Source of the DNA: Lachnospiraceae bacterium
GTDB lineage: Bacteria; Bacillota_A; Clostridia; Lachnospirales; Lachnospiraceae
Length of the DNA: 64,000 nt
NCBI GenBank assembly: GCA_017464645.1
Contig: JAFTZF010000002.1
Location: forward strand, 1-64,000
Direction of reading: 5' to 3'
The notes under the pieces are model-generated. The model saw only the letters and a program-made list of their open reading frames with translations, did no database searches and was not told the origin of the DNA. Of the stretch, positions 16,470-25,794 are shown in pieces. The first letter of the stretch is position 1, and every line of letters starts with the position of its first letter. A program made the position numbers and the translations under genes.

Positions 16470-17300
16470 TCATTCTTTCACGCCGCAGACTACCCGGTCT
16501 TTGCCGCACAGGTCCTGAATCACCCGCACCCGGGCAAATCCGGCCTCTTTAAGCAGTCCTGATACTGCTTCTCCCTGGTCATATCCGATCTCCAGATACA
16601 GACTGCCGCCCGCCTCCAGATAATCAGCGGACTGCTTCGCTAAAATCCGATAAAAGTCCAGTCCGTCTGCGCCTCCATCCAGGGCAAGCCTTGGTTCATG
16701 GTCCCGCACCTCTTCCATCAGTCCCGGGATCTCTCCCGAAGCAATGTAGGGCGGATTGGACACTATGCAATTAAATCTTTCTTCTACGCCGGCAAACATA
16801 TCGCTCCGGGCAAATCTTGCGGGCACCTGATGCTGACGGGCGTTTTCCTTTGCCACAGCCAGTGCCTCAAAAGAAATATCCACGCCCAGACCTTCACAGC
16901 CCGGACAATGGGCCAGCAGGCTGATTAAAATACATCCGCTTCCCGTGCACACATCCAGGATCCGCATGCCCGGCTTCATGGTCTTTAAAGCCTCTTCCAC
17001 CAGGACTTCCGTATCCTGCCTGGGAATCAGTACATTTGGACTGACCTGAAAAGAAAGCCCCATAAACTCCTGTGTCCCAGTCAGATGCTGCAGGGGAATG
17101 TGTTCTCCCCGCTTTTGCAAAAGCTCCCGATACGCCTTCTCCCGGTCAGCGGACAATTCCTCTTCTCCATGGGCGTAATAATAGCTTCTGCTCTTTCCGG
17201 TTATATATTCCAGCAGATACCAGGCATCCAGAGCCCCTTCCGCAAGCCCCTGCCCTCCTAAGTATGCGCTGCCGTAACCATAGGCCTCCCGCAGCGTCAT
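16470..17300 (-). CDS. prmC: Peptide chain release factor N5-glutamine methyltransferase
   Basis: SAM-dependent enzyme that methylates the GGQ glutamine of release factors. The 276-residue protein has the SAM loop [15 protein letters not shown] and the catalytic NPPY motif in [17 protein letters not shown], both standard for HemK/PrmC. Its ATG overlaps the DUF1385 stop by four bases (ATGA), indicating translational coupling. prfA follows 52 bases downstream. Confidence 0.95.
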   Translation of the reverse strand: MTLREAYGYGSAYLGGQGLAEGALDAWYLLEYITGKSRSYYYAHGEEELSADREKAYRELLQKRGEHIPLQHLTGTQEFMGLSFQVSPNVLIPRQDTEVLVEEALKTMKPGMRILDVCTGSGCILISLLAHCPGCEGLGVDISFEALAVAKENARQHQVPARFARSDMFAGVEERFNCIVSNPPYIASGEIPGLMEEVRDHEPRLALDGGADGLDFYRILAKQSADYLEAGGSLYLEIGYDQGEAVSGLLKEAGFARVRVIQDLCGKDRVVCGVKE

Positions 17301-18283
17301 CCTTCTGCGTCCTCTTCGTCAACCCCGCTGCCGGAGTCATCCCTGACCGCCTCATGAACAATGCCCTGCTCCTCCTGATAAGCTCTCCAGTCAAAGACTG
17401 CCTCTACTGCTGCGATGGCTACCTCCATCATCTTCCGGTCCGGCTCCTTGGTAGTCAGGCCCTGCAGCCACATACCCGGCTTACTCAAGATCCGCATGAT
17501 CCAGCTGTCACTGTTTCCCGCAAACCGAATGAACTCGTAGGAAACACCTGCAATGACCGGAACCAGTGCGATTCGGATCACCACACGCAGGATGGGGGAT
17601 TCCACCCGGATGAACAGGAAGAAAATAATACTGATGAGCATGACTACCAGCATGAAGCTGGTGCCGCAGCGTCTGTGCTGCTTAGATGCCTTGCGCACGT
17701 TTTTGGGATTTAACTCCCAGCCATTTTCAATACAGTTGATGCACTTGTGCTCTGCTCCATGATACATGAACACCCGCTGAATGTCCTTCATACGGGAGAT
17801 GAGAAGCACATAGAGGATAAAGATCAGCAACCGAAGAGCTCCCTCTATGATAGCCAGCACTGCATCTGAAACAATATATTCTCGTAAAAAGTTGGATATA
17901 AAATAGGGCAGAACCATAAAGATCGCCACAGCCAGAACTACGGAAAATGCCACCGTAATACCCATGACTACGCTCTCTGCCTTATCCTTAAATACCTTCT
18001 GCATAAAATCATCTGCTTTGGAAGGCTGTGTATCTTCGTCATCATAAAATTTTGCAGAATGGGTCAGACAACGCATGCCCAGAATCAGAGAATCCACAAA
18101 ATTGATCACACCGCGAACAATGGGTGTGGAGCGCAGCCTGCTCTGTCCCGCAACACTGTCATATGTGCTCAGATGTACATCGATCTCCCCGTCGGGTCTG
18201 CGTACAGCGATGGAATATACATCCTTGTTTTTCATCATGATCCCTTCAATGACGGCCTGGCCGCCAATTCCCGATGATTTCAT
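17297..18283 (-). CDS. DUF1385 (YqhQ-like) membrane protein
   Basis: A 328-residue protein beginning SSGIGGQAVIEGIMMKNKDVY, the signature start of DUF1385. Four to five hydrophobic segments lie between about residues 100 and 245, with the conserved MYHGAEHKCINCIE (His/Cys) block near residue 175 and HRRCGTSFMLVVML following. The function is unknown; the conserved His/Cys block hints at a metal site. It is always found near prmC-prfA in Clostridia, as here. AAAGG precedes the ATG. Confidence 0.9.
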   Translation of the reverse strand: MKSSGIGGQAVIEGIMMKNKDVYSIAVRRPDGEIDVHLSTYDSVAGQSRLRSTPIVRGVINFVDSLILGMRCLTHSAKFYDDEDTQPSKADDFMQKVFKDKAESVVMGITVAFSVVLAVAIFMVLPYFISNFLREYIVSDAVLAIIEGALRLLIFILYVLLISRMKDIQRVFMYHGAEHKCINCIENGWELNPKNVRKASKQHRRCGTSFMLVVMLISIIFFLFIRVESPILRVVIRIALVPVIAGVSYEFIRFAGNSDSWIMRILSKPGMWLQGLTTKEPDRKMMEVAIAAVEAVFDWRAYQEEQGIVHEAVRDDSGSGVDEEDAEG

Positions 18284-18312
18284 ACTTCGTACCTTTCTTT
18301 TCCCTTAAGAGT

Positions 18313-18344
18313 AAAAGAGGGTGAGATTCCACAAAACCTCACCC
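18313..18344 (-). terminator. Terminator/attenuator after rpmE
   Basis: GGGTGAG and CTCACCC (arms 18319-18325 and 18338-18344) form a stem followed on the minus strand by TCTTTT. It sits between rpmE and DUF1385, so downstream genes are either read through or have their own start. Confidence 0.75.
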
Positions 18345-18359
18345 CTTAGCCTTCATTTC

Positions 18360-18563
18360 TTATTTGTTCATACCATATTTACGATTGAACTTATCAATAC
18401 GTCCGCGAGCTGCAGCAGCCTTCTGCTGGCCAGTGTAGAATGAATGGCATTTGGAACAGATTTCTACGTGGATGTCTGCCTTGGTAGAACCTGTTACGAA
18501 TGTGTTTCCACAGTTGCAGGTTACGGTCGCCTGATGATACGCGGGATGGATTCCTTCCTTCAT
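18360..18563 (-). CDS. rpmE: 50S ribosomal protein L31 (zinc-binding type)
   Basis: A 67-residue protein with [21 protein letters not shown] and the zinc ligands CNCG and [13 protein letters not shown], so it is the C+ (zinc) form of L31. I start it at the ATG 18563, with AGAGG eight bases upstream; the open frame has a GTG three codons earlier (18572). It lies between rho and DUF1385 as in most Clostridia. Confidence 0.95.
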   Translation of the reverse strand: MKEGIHPAYHQATVTCNCGNTFVTGSTKADIHVEICSKCHSFYTGQQKAAAARGRIDKFNRKYGMNK

Positions 18564-18569
18564 GATTTT

Positions 18570-18697
18570 CACCTCTTCTGATTATTTTGTGAACTTCTGC
18601 TAAAATTCCCGGCCAATGCTGCTCCGATACTTCCACAGCAAGATATCCCGGGCTATCCCTGCAAGTCCCTGCAGTTCACTGCCTCTATAGACAGCCC
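18570..18697 (-). promoter_or_regulatory. Structured rpmE 5' leader (candidate L31 leader)
   Basis: Transcription from the promoter at 18702-18730 should start near 18695-18697 and leave about 130 untranslated bases. The leader begins with GGGCTGTC (18697-18690) able to pair with GATAGCCC (18657-18650), enclosing a second hairpin CTGCA-N6-TGCAG (18674-18659). Autoregulatory L31 leaders are known in Firmicutes; assignment to that class is inference. Confidence 0.5.
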
Positions 18698-18701
18698 TTA
18701 A

Positions 18702-18730
18702 ATTATAGCATACGATTTTTCCTTTTGCAA
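18702..18730 (-). promoter_or_regulatory. Promoter for rpmE
   Basis: Minus-strand TTGCAA (18725-18730), 17-base spacer, and an extended TGC-TATAAT -10 (TATAAT at 18702-18707). Confidence 0.75.
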
Positions 18731-18771
18731 GTACTTCCAAACAGGATTTTAAGGGTTTTTTGCGATAATTT

Positions 18772-20118
18772 TTAGATAAATTTTGTCTTTTTTACCATCT
18801 GAACAAATTCATTGTTGTCCCGGGTCCGGTCAAACAGGTTCAGAATATTCTCTACTGCCTCGTCCGCCTTCATGCCGTTAAGCCCCTTGCGCATGCCGTC
18901 CATGGCTTCCAGCTCCTCTGCTGTCAGCAGCAGGTCCTCTCTTCTGGTACCGGACTTGGGAATGTCGATAGCCGGGAATACTCGTTTCTCCTGGAGCTTG
19001 CGGTTCAGTACCAGCTCCATGTTGCCGGTTCCCTTAAACTCCTCGTAGATCACATCATCCATCTTGCTGCCGGTCTCCACCAGAGCCGTAGCCAGAATGG
19101 TCAGACTGCCGCCCTCACGCATGTTCCGGGCTGCGCCGAAGAACCTCTTGGGCATATGCAGAGCCGCCGGATCCAGACCGCCGGAAAGAGTCCGGCCGCT
19201 GGGGGGTACTGTCAGGTTGTAAGCCCGGGCCAGACGGGTGATGCTGTCCAGCAGGATGACTACGTCCTGCTTATGCTCCACCAGGCGCTTTGCCCGCTCG
19301 ATCACCATCTCGGACACCCGCTTGTGGTGCTCCGGCAATTCATCAAAGGTAGAGTAAATGACCTCCACATTGGGGCCTTCTACCGTCTCCTTCATATCCG
19401 TAACTTCCTCAGGCCGCTCGTCAATCAGCAGAATCAATAGCTTCATATCAGGGTGATTGCGGGTAATGGACTTGGCCACATCCTTCAGCAGGGTGGTCTT
19501 ACCTGCCTTGGGCGGGGACACGATCATACCGCGCTGTCCCTTACCGATGGGAGAGATCACATCTACCACCCGCATGGCGGTGCTTCCGCCGGGCCTCTCC
19601 AGATGAATCCGTTTGTCCGGGAAGACAGGGGTCAGATCCTCGAAATTGGGGCGGCGGGCAGCCTCCTCCGGCCGATAGCCGTTGATGCTCTTTAAATACA
19701 GCAAGGCCGCAAACTTCTCACCCTGGTTGCGCACCTTGATATTCCCCCGCAGAATATCTCCGGTCTTTAAATTAAACTTCCGGATCATGGCCGGATTCAC
19801 ATAAATATCATTTTCACCCGGCAGATAATTGGCACTGCGGATAAATCCATATCCGTCCGGCATTACCTCCAGGATACCATTGGCTTCCTGTCCGCTGTCC
19901 AGGTTCTGTGCATCCTGAGCGGGCCCAGCTTCCCTTACCGGTGCAGCACTCTCCCTGGCCTGCTCCCTGGCTTTTTCTGCTGCCATCTCCGCATCCTTAG
20001 CCAGCATGGCATCTACAATTTCATCCTTTTTTGCTGCGGAAAGGCCACGCATCCCTCTGGTTTTGGCAATCGCCCTCAGCTCTGCCAAAGGTAACGATTC
20101 ATATTGCTCTCTTGTCAT
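18772..20118 (-). CDS. rho: Transcription termination factor Rho
   Basis: RNA-dependent hexameric ATPase that ends transcription. The 448-residue protein has an N-terminal Rho_N helix-extended domain ([16 protein letters not shown]), a variable Ala/Glu-rich linker (about residues 38-75), an RNA-binding domain ([19 protein letters not shown]) and the RecA-like core with Walker [27 protein letters not shown] precedes the ATG. It has its own promoter about 130 bases upstream. Short inserts in the linker are common in this phylum. Confidence 0.96.
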   Translation of the reverse strand: MTREQYESLPLAELRAIAKTRGMRGLSAAKKDEIVDAMLAKDAEMAAEKAREQARESAAPVREAGPAQDAQNLDSGQEANGILEVMPDGYGFIRSANYLPGENDIYVNPAMIRKFNLKTGDILRGNIKVRNQGEKFAALLYLKSINGYRPEEAARRPNFEDLTPVFPDKRIHLERPGGSTAMRVVDVISPIGKGQRGMIVSPPKAGKTTLLKDVAKSITRNHPDMKLLILLIDERPEEVTDMKETVEGPNVEVIYSTFDELPEHHKRVSEMVIERAKRLVEHKQDVVILLDSITRLARAYNLTVPPSGRTLSGGLDPAALHMPKRFFGAARNMREGGSLTILATALVETGSKMDDVIYEEFKGTGNMELVLNRKLQEKRVFPAIDIPKSGTRREDLLLTAEELEAMDGMRKGLNGMKADEAVENILNLFDRTRDNNEFVQMVKKTKFI

Positions 20119-20248
20119 ACGCTCCTCCTATTTTACCTGTCGCCTATGTATTTTTAAATTAGTTTTAAGATCTTATCTGTGGGATTTGTGCCAGAAAACT
20201 CCTTGCACACTCGAATCTAGAAAACAGCCTCGTCCATTTGATATTATG

Positions 20249-20276
20249 ATTATACCGCATTTTTCCCAAAAATCAA
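20249..20276 (-). promoter_or_regulatory. Promoter for rho
   Basis: Minus-strand TTGATT (20271-20276), 16-base spacer, TATAAT (20249-20254). The leader to the rho ATG would be about 125 bases. Confidence 0.65.
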
Positions 20277-20293
20277 TTGGTTTTGTGAAAATA

Positions 20294-20322
20294 TTGCTTT
20301 TTCCGGCGCCCTGTGTTAGATT
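20294..20322 (+). promoter_or_regulatory. Probable promoter for the TIGR01212 gene
   Basis: TTGCTT (20294-20299), 17-base spacer, TAGATT (20317-20322). It is a moderate match, divergent from the rho promoter. Confidence 0.45.
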
Positions 20323-20379
20323 TAGAAAGAATAGTGTGGCAGTTCTGCCACCACCCTTGCAAAGGAATTTGACTTTTTT

Positions 20380-21336
20380 ATGAAGGAATCCAAGGCTCCC
20401 TTCTGGGGAGAAAAACCATATTATTCCCTGGACTACGCCCTGAAGCAGCAGTTTGGGGAAAAGATCTACAAGCTGACTTTAAATGCAGGCTGCACCTGCC
20501 CCAACCGGGACGGAACCCTTGGCACGGGTGGCTGTATTTTCTGCAGCGCCGGCGGCTCCGGCGAGTTTGCCGCCAGCCCCAGACTCTCTGTCACGGAGCA
20601 GATCGAGCAGAGTAAGGAGCTTCTGTCCCGGAAGCGGCCGGTTCAAAAATACATTGCCTATTTTCAGGCCTACACCAATACCTATGGACCTATCCAGCAC
20701 CTGGAGCAGGTGTTTACCGAAGCCATTTCTCATCCGGAGGTGGTGGTCCTGTCCATTGCCACCCGGCCCGACTGTCTGGGACCTGAGGTGCTGGAGCTTT
20801 TGGATCGGCTGAACCGTATTAAGCCCGTGTGGGTGGAGCTGGGCCTGCAGACCATGCATGAAGAGACAGCTGCTTTTATCCGCAGAGGCTATATGCTTCC
20901 CTGCTACGAAGAGGCTGTCAGAAATCTGACAGACCGGGGGGTGACGGTCATTACCCATGTGATCTTAGGCCTCCCCGGTGAGACTTTGGAGCAGATGCTG
21001 GATACCGTGCGTTATGTAAACCAACTGCCTGTCTCCGGCATAAAACTTCAGCTCCTGCATATATTAAAAGAAACCGACTTGGCCCATTACTATGAGGTCC
21101 ATCCTTTTCCGGTCTTTTCCATGGAGGAATATGTCCGGACCGTGATTTCCTGCCTTGAAGTCTGCCGGCCTGACATGGTCATCCACAGGCTCACCGGCGA
21201 CGGCCCCAAGGACCTGCTGATCGCTCCCCTTTGGAGCACCTCCAAGCGCCATGTCCTCAATACCATCCACCAGACGCTGCGCAGTCAGGGAACCTGGCAG
21301 GGGCGGCTCTGGGATCCCGAATCTGAACGGAGGTAA
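20380..21336 (+). CDS. TIGR01212 family radical SAM protein (YhcC/YtqA-like)
   Basis: A 318-residue radical SAM enzyme. The cluster-binding cysteines lie in GCTCPNRDGTLGTGGCIFCS near residues 33-54, the unusual spacing that marks TIGR01212. PVWVELGLQTMHEETA and HVILGLPGET are also typical. The reaction of the family is unsettled. It starts divergently from rho. The DUF4364 gene follows within six bases. Confidence 0.9.
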   Translation: MKESKAPFWGEKPYYSLDYALKQQFGEKIYKLTLNAGCTCPNRDGTLGTGGCIFCSAGGSGEFAASPRLSVTEQIEQSKELLSRKRPVQKYIAYFQAYTNTYGPIQHLEQVFTEAISHPEVVVLSIATRPDCLGPEVLELLDRLNRIKPVWVELGLQTMHEETAAFIRRGYMLPCYEEAVRNLTDRGVTVITHVILGLPGETLEQMLDTVRYVNQLPVSGIKLQLLHILKETDLAHYYEVHPFPVFSMEEYVRTVISCLEVCRPDMVIHRLTGDGPKDLLIAPLWSTSKRHVLNTIHQTLRSQGTWQGRLWDPESERR

Positions 21337-21341
21337 TTTTT

Positions 21342-21854
21342 ATGTCTGAATCCTTGACTTTATATAAATTAATGATTCTCTATATGTTGGACAAGGTGAA
21401 TTTCCCCTTGAGCAATGCCCAGGTGTGCGAATTCATCCTGGACCGGGAGTATACCACCTATTTCACCCTGCAGCAGGCCATTTCCGAGCTGTTGGAGGCC
21501 AGCTTTATCCGGGTAGAGACCACAGGAAACACCTCTCTCTACCACATCACCTCTGAAGGCCGCAGCACCCTGGAATACTTCGGGCGGAAGATCTCCGATG
21601 CCATCAAGGAGGATATTGACACCTTTTTAAAAGAGCACCGCTACGAGCTGCGCAATGAAGTATCCGTCCGGGCCGATTACTACAAGACCTCCGATGGTGA
21701 ATACGCTGCCCGCTGCCTGGTAAAGGAAAAGGACGCCACTTTGATCGAGCTGACTCTGACTGTTCCCGCAGAGGAACAGGCCGCTTCCATCTGCGCCAAC
21801 TGGAAACAGAAGAACCAGAAGATCTACTCCGCCCTGATGGAGGAGCTGCTGTAA
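21342..21854 (+). CDS. DUF4364 family protein (winged-helix-like)
   Basis: A 170-residue protein of the clostridial DUF4364 family. The first 75 residues (LTLYKLMILYMLDKVNFPLSN) read as a winged-helix-type domain; the rest is a small alpha/beta domain. A DNA-binding or regulatory role is suspected from the fold only. GGAGG precedes the ATG, and the gene is six bases after the TIGR01212 gene, so it is co-transcribed. Confidence 0.85.
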   Translation: MSESLTLYKLMILYMLDKVNFPLSNAQVCEFILDREYTTYFTLQQAISELLEASFIRVETTGNTSLYHITSEGRSTLEYFGRKISDAIKEDIDTFLKEHRYELRNEVSVRADYYKTSDGEYAARCLVKEKDATLIELTLTVPAEEQAASICANWKQKNQKIYSALMEELL

Positions 21855-21930
21855 TTTTTACGAAAAAGAATTTTCAATTTCATAAAGAAACTGCCGGAAA
21901 CGAGACACACAAGAAAAGGAGGATGTTTTT

Positions 21931-22408
21931 ATGAATCCTTACGGCTACCAGCTTCTCTGGTTATTTTTTATCTACTCTCTTTTGGGATGGTTCCTGGAAA
22001 CTACTGTGGCTGCCATCCGCCAAAAGCGTTTTGTAAACCGCGGTTTTATCAACGGCCCCGCCTGCATTATCTACGGTATTGGGGCTGTTCTTATTACCAT
22101 TACCCCTCAAGATCTGCAGGACTTCTGGCTTCTTCTGGGGCATTGCCGCAGTGGTCTGGCTGAAAAAGCTCTACCCTCCGGTTTCCGCCCAAATAGAAAA
22201 GCTCCCCATGAGATTCGGGAAGCTTCTTACCTGGATTCTGATCGTATTTATGACTTACAACATTACCGTCTCCTGCATGGCACTCACCCGCTATGATGAG
22301 CGTGCCCGTGGAATCCCTGCCACAGAGAGCTGGCAGCAAACCATGGATGAGCAGTTTGGGGATGAGCGGATGGAACGGATTTATCCTAACGCACTGACGG
22401 TGGAATGA
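21931..22408 (+). pseudogene. Broken putative ABC-transporter type IV permease (PF06541)
   Basis: The first 57 codons give a normal family N-terminus (LWLFFIYSLLGWFLETTVAA, FVNRGFINGPACIIYGIGAV). Then the frame changes: the recognisable C-terminus (LTWILIVFMTYNITVSCMAL, GIPATESWQQTMDEQFGDER) is read in another frame from about 22130 to 22408. The central membrane segments and the conserved middle block are missing. This is best explained by an internal deletion with a frameshift. A good AAGGAGG remains before the start at 21931, so the decay looks recent. Confidence 0.75.
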
Positions 22409-22514
22409 AATCCTGCCGTGTTGCCGGGGGATGTGGCAGACGACAGGATTTTCCTAAAGAGTTGTTGTCATTGTGCTTTTGTTTTGTTTGTTTCCTGTTA
22501 AAATGTCCAAAAAC

Positions 22515-23006
22515 TTATGGATTCTCTAACGCTCTTCCGCAGGAAGTACAGAAACGGGCTCCTTTGCTGATCACATTGCCGCATCCGGGGCAGAACTGCT
22601 TTTCAGGAGCTCCCTCCGCCGCCTCAGGCTGACCTGTGGTCGGCAGATCCGGAACAGCGACAGGACTTCCGCATACGGTACAAAAAGCCGCGCCCTTGGG
22701 TACATCTGCTCCGCACTTTTCACAGCGGACCACGCCCTTGATATCGTGAATCTGAGTCCGGCACTCCTTTATCTTCTGCTCAGACTCTATGATCAGTGAC
22801 ATAACGCTTGCGAAGTTCTCCTCATAATCTTCCGGATGAGCCATCGCATAGAGTTTTCCCAGCTGGCAATAAAAACCATTGAGCTTTTTCTCCTCCTCTG
22901 CAATCTGTACATTCAGCTTTGCCGTACCAGACAGGTCCTTTGCCTGCTGAACCGCTTTTGCAGTTGTCTCTGATGCCTTTTTGCTTAAATCATCCCAAAA
23001 TGCCAT
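22515..23006 (-). CDS. Double zinc-ribbon protein
   Basis: A 163-residue protein. An N-terminal helical, probably coiled-coil region (residues about 1-90) is followed by two four-cysteine zinc ribbons: CEKCG...CTVCG near residue 96 and CPGCG...CTSCG near residue 137. A Pro/Glu-rich linker separates them. Proteins of this build are common in Firmicutes and uncharacterised. The stop is next to a T-poor region; no terminator is obvious. Confidence 0.85.
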   Translation of the reverse strand: MAFWDDLSKKASETTAKAVQQAKDLSGTAKLNVQIAEEEKKLNGFYCQLGKLYAMAHPEDYEENFASVMSLIIESEQKIKECRTQIHDIKGVVRCEKCGADVPKGAAFCTVCGSPVAVPDLPTTGQPEAAEGAPEKQFCPGCGNVISKGARFCTSCGRALENP

Positions 23007-23078
23007 TTTATTTTCCTCCCTTATCGTATCTTTATGAGCGATACCACTCTTTTATTTCCACTCGTTTCCGAAATCCGC

Positions 23079-24062
23079 TTACAGCACCCGCCAGGGATTC
23101 TCTTCCCCTGCCTCTTCCAGAAGGCAGCTCTTTAAGGACGCATAGACCATGTCGTGCACATCCCGGTCTGTATAGAAAGCCATGTGCGGCGTCACGATCA
23201 CATTGGGAAAGCTCTTCAAAATAGCCAGCTCCCGATTCTGCAGCACCTGGGACTTCAGATCATAATAATAGAGATTAAACTCATTTTCCACCACATCCAG
23301 GGCCGCAGCTCCTACTTTTCCACTTTCAATCGCATCAATAAGTGCCTGAGAGTCGATCAGTCCCCCTCTGGCTGTATTGACTAAAATGACCCGGTCCTTC
23401 ATCTTTGCAATGGTCTCAGCGTTGACCATATGGAAGTTCTCATCCGTCAACGGTGCATGGAAGCTGATGAGGTCACACTGCTGCCAGATCTCCTCCAGCG
23501 GCACATAGGTGGCGTACTGCTTCACTTCTTCGCTCTCGTACAAGTCATAGGCCAGAATCCTGCAGCCAAATCCGGATAGATGACGCACCACCGTGCGTCC
23601 GATACGGCCCGTACCGATAATGCCCACGGTAAAGCTGGCAAATTCTCTTCCCTGAATTCCTTTCAAAGAAAAGTCCCGGATGTCCGCCCGCTCCATGATA
23701 TGCGTCATCTTGCGGGAAGCCATCAGCATGAGCATAATGGCATAGTCAGCTACGCCATTGGGTGAATAGGTGGCATTGCTCACCTTGATCCCCAGCTCTT
23801 TGGCTGCCTTGATATCCACGTGGTCATAGCCTATGGTACGGGTAGAGACCATCTTGATTCCCAGCTCCTTGATACGCTTCATCAGCGCCGCATCGATGGG
23901 GGTGGTAATGATACTGATGCAGTCATAGCCTGCTGCCAGATCAATATTGGCCAGTGTGGGCGTCTCCCGGCAAATGCCCAGCTCCACACCCAGAGCCTCA
24001 CTTTCTTTTGTAAAGTACTCTGCCTCATCAAAATCCCGATAGTTAAATACAAATACCTTCAT
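23079..24062 (-). CDS. D-2-hydroxyacid dehydrogenase (D-lactate dehydrogenase/VanH type)
   Basis: NAD-dependent dehydrogenase, 327 residues. The dinucleotide loop GIIGTGRIGR lies near residue 150, the catalytic Arg in NTARGGLID near 234, the Glu in VVENE near 262 and the His in TPHMAFYT near 297. The pattern fits D-lactate dehydrogenase (LdhA) and VanH-type enzymes that reduce pyruvate to D-lactate. Exact substrate is inferred. It starts only three bases after the AI-2E-type permease gene, so both are on one transcript; no Van ligase is nearby. Confidence 0.85.
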   Translation of the reverse strand: MKVFVFNYRDFDEAEYFTKESEALGVELGICRETPTLANIDLAAGYDCISIITTPIDAALMKRIKELGIKMVSTRTIGYDHVDIKAAKELGIKVSNATYSPNGVADYAIMLMLMASRKMTHIMERADIRDFSLKGIQGREFASFTVGIIGTGRIGRTVVRHLSGFGCRILAYDLYESEEVKQYATYVPLEEIWQQCDLISFHAPLTDENFHMVNAETIAKMKDRVILVNTARGGLIDSQALIDAIESGKVGAAALDVVENEFNLYYYDLKSQVLQNRELAILKSFPNVIVTPHMAFYTDRDVHDMVYASLKSCLLEEAGEENPWRVL

Positions 24063-24065
24063 GGA

Positions 24066-25184
24066 TCATTCCTTCTTTCTAATCTGCCGGAGTCCCTCCG
24101 CCAGTTCCTTTACATCCTGCAGCACATCATCAAAAGCTCCCGCCTGATACAGCTGCACTAAAATCATGCCAAGAGGCACCGCAATGATCATTCCAAAAAC
24201 ACTGCTGATCTTGTATCCTATGTGCATAAAAATCAGAGTGAGCAGCGGGTCCAGCCCCAGGCTGTCTCCCACCATTTTCGGCTGTATCAGCTGATGCACC
24301 AGCAGGCTCACTGCATAGATGATCACCAGACCCAGCGCCATGGTATAGTCACCGCTCAGCACCTTCATCACTGCCCAGGGGCCAAGAGCCGTTCCCGTTC
24401 CGAAAATAGGAAGCATATCCAGGAATGATATCAGAATCGCCCAGAGCACGGCATAATCAATACCCAGAATCAAAAAACCGATGAGCAGGATCACTGCTAT
24501 CACTCCCATGATCTTAAACTGGGCTTTGAAATAGCCGCCTACTGCTGTTTTGAAGTTCTGAAGCACGAAAGACCATTTTTCGCGGACAGAGTCGGGCACA
24601 TGTGCTTTCACAAAAGTGAGCACCCGATCCCGCTGGGCGATAAAAAAGTATGCTGACAAAATGGTGAAAATAATGTGTATCAGAGCGCTGGGGATGTTCT
24701 TTGCCATATTTCCGGCAGCCTCCATGGTAGGGCCTCCCAGTGTTTCCACCAGTTTACCCAGATACTCCGTGAAATTCTCCGTCACATCTCTGACAAAACC
24801 GGTCACCGCTTCCGGCAGCCGTGCCGCAAGTCCCTGCAGATTCTCACCGATCTGCTCCAGGTCCTCCACCAGGATTTCGTAAAACTGGGGCGCATCAGAC
24901 AAGAAGTTGCCGATTTCCTGTACCAGCTTGGCCACCACCAGATAGCCCACCAGGACCACCAGACCGATAACCAGAAAGATAACCAGCATGGAACTGTGCT
25001 TGCGCACAATTTTCAGTCTGCGCTCCAAAAATTTTACCAGAGGGTTGGCTATCATGGAGATGATCCAGCCCACCACAAAAGGCATGAAAAATACCAACAG
25101 CTTCGGAACCGCATAAATCAATACAAGGGCTCCCAACAGAAAGCACAAAACATTTACCAGGTTACGTCCATACTTTTGCAGCAT
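24066..25184 (-). CDS. AI-2E family transporter (YtvI-like permease)
   Basis: A 372-residue membrane protein with about seven to eight helices: two N-terminal hydrophobic stretches, one near residue 65, a large soluble loop (residues about 90-150), then a C-terminal helix bundle with LIGFLILGIDYAVLWAILISFLDMLPIFGTG. This is the AI-2E/PerM family; in spore formers a member is the sporulation protein YtvI. Substrate unknown. It starts four bases after engB and is followed by the dehydrogenase. Confidence 0.85.
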   Translation of the reverse strand: MLQKYGRNLVNVLCFLLGALVLIYAVPKLLVFFMPFVVGWIISMIANPLVKFLERRLKIVRKHSSMLVIFLVIGLVVLVGYLVVAKLVQEIGNFLSDAPQFYEILVEDLEQIGENLQGLAARLPEAVTGFVRDVTENFTEYLGKLVETLGGPTMEAAGNMAKNIPSALIHIIFTILSAYFFIAQRDRVLTFVKAHVPDSVREKWSFVLQNFKTAVGGYFKAQFKIMGVIAVILLIGFLILGIDYAVLWAILISFLDMLPIFGTGTALGPWAVMKVLSGDYTMALGLVIIYAVSLLVHQLIQPKMVGDSLGLDPLLTLIFMHIGYKISSVFGMIIAVPLGMILVQLYQAGAFDDVLQDVKELAEGLRQIRKKE

Positions 25185-25188
25185 TCAA

Positions 25189-25794
25189 TCACTCTTCTTT
25201 CGGTGTGTCTTCACTTAACAGCGCTTCAATAGTTTCCCAGATTTCCTCCCGTCCCTGTTTTGTCAGAGCCGAGAAGGGTAAAATTTTCGTATCAGAGCCT
25301 GCGCCCAAACCTGTGCGGATCATTTTCACATGCTTCTGTATCTGTCCCTTGCTGATCTTGTCCAGCTTGGTGGCAATGATAATAGGGGAATAGCCCTGGT
25401 ACAAAATCCATTCGTACATATTCCTGTCATTGGAAGAGGGCTCGTGGCGGATGTCGATGAGCAGGAACACCGCCTTTAACTGCCTGGAGCCGTGGAGATA
25501 CCGCTCAATGAGCTTTCCCCATTTTTCTTTGATCTCCTGGGACACCTTGGCATAGCCGTAGCCCGGCAGATCCACCAGATACAGTTCCTCGTTCAAATTA
25601 TAAAAGTTAATGGTCTGGGTCTTTCCCGGACTCTGAGAGGTCCGGGCCAGGGCCTTGCGGTTTACCAGTCCGTTGATCAGGGAAGATTTTCCCACGTTGG
25701 ACTTTCCTGCAAAGGCAATCTCCGGCAGCCCGTTCTGGGGCAGCTTACTGGTAATTCCACAGACTGTTTCCAAATTTACGTTTCTAATGATCAT
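25189..25794 (-). CDS. engB: Ribosome biogenesis GTPase EngB (YsxC/YihA)
   Basis: An essential GTPase for 50S subunit assembly, 201 residues. The P-loop FAGKSNVGKSSLINGL, the switch regions around TQTINFY and DLPGYGYAKV, and TKLDKIS (G4) are all present. The start overlaps the lon stop by 11 bases, the usual lon-engB arrangement. Confidence 0.95.
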   Translation of the reverse strand: MIIRNVNLETVCGITSKLPQNGLPEIAFAGKSNVGKSSLINGLVNRKALARTSQSPGKTQTINFYNLNEELYLVDLPGYGYAKVSQEIKEKWGKLIERYLHGSRQLKAVFLLIDIRHEPSSNDRNMYEWILYQGYSPIIIATKLDKISKGQIQKHVKMIRTGLGAGSDTKILPFSALTKQGREEIWETIEALLSEDTPKEE

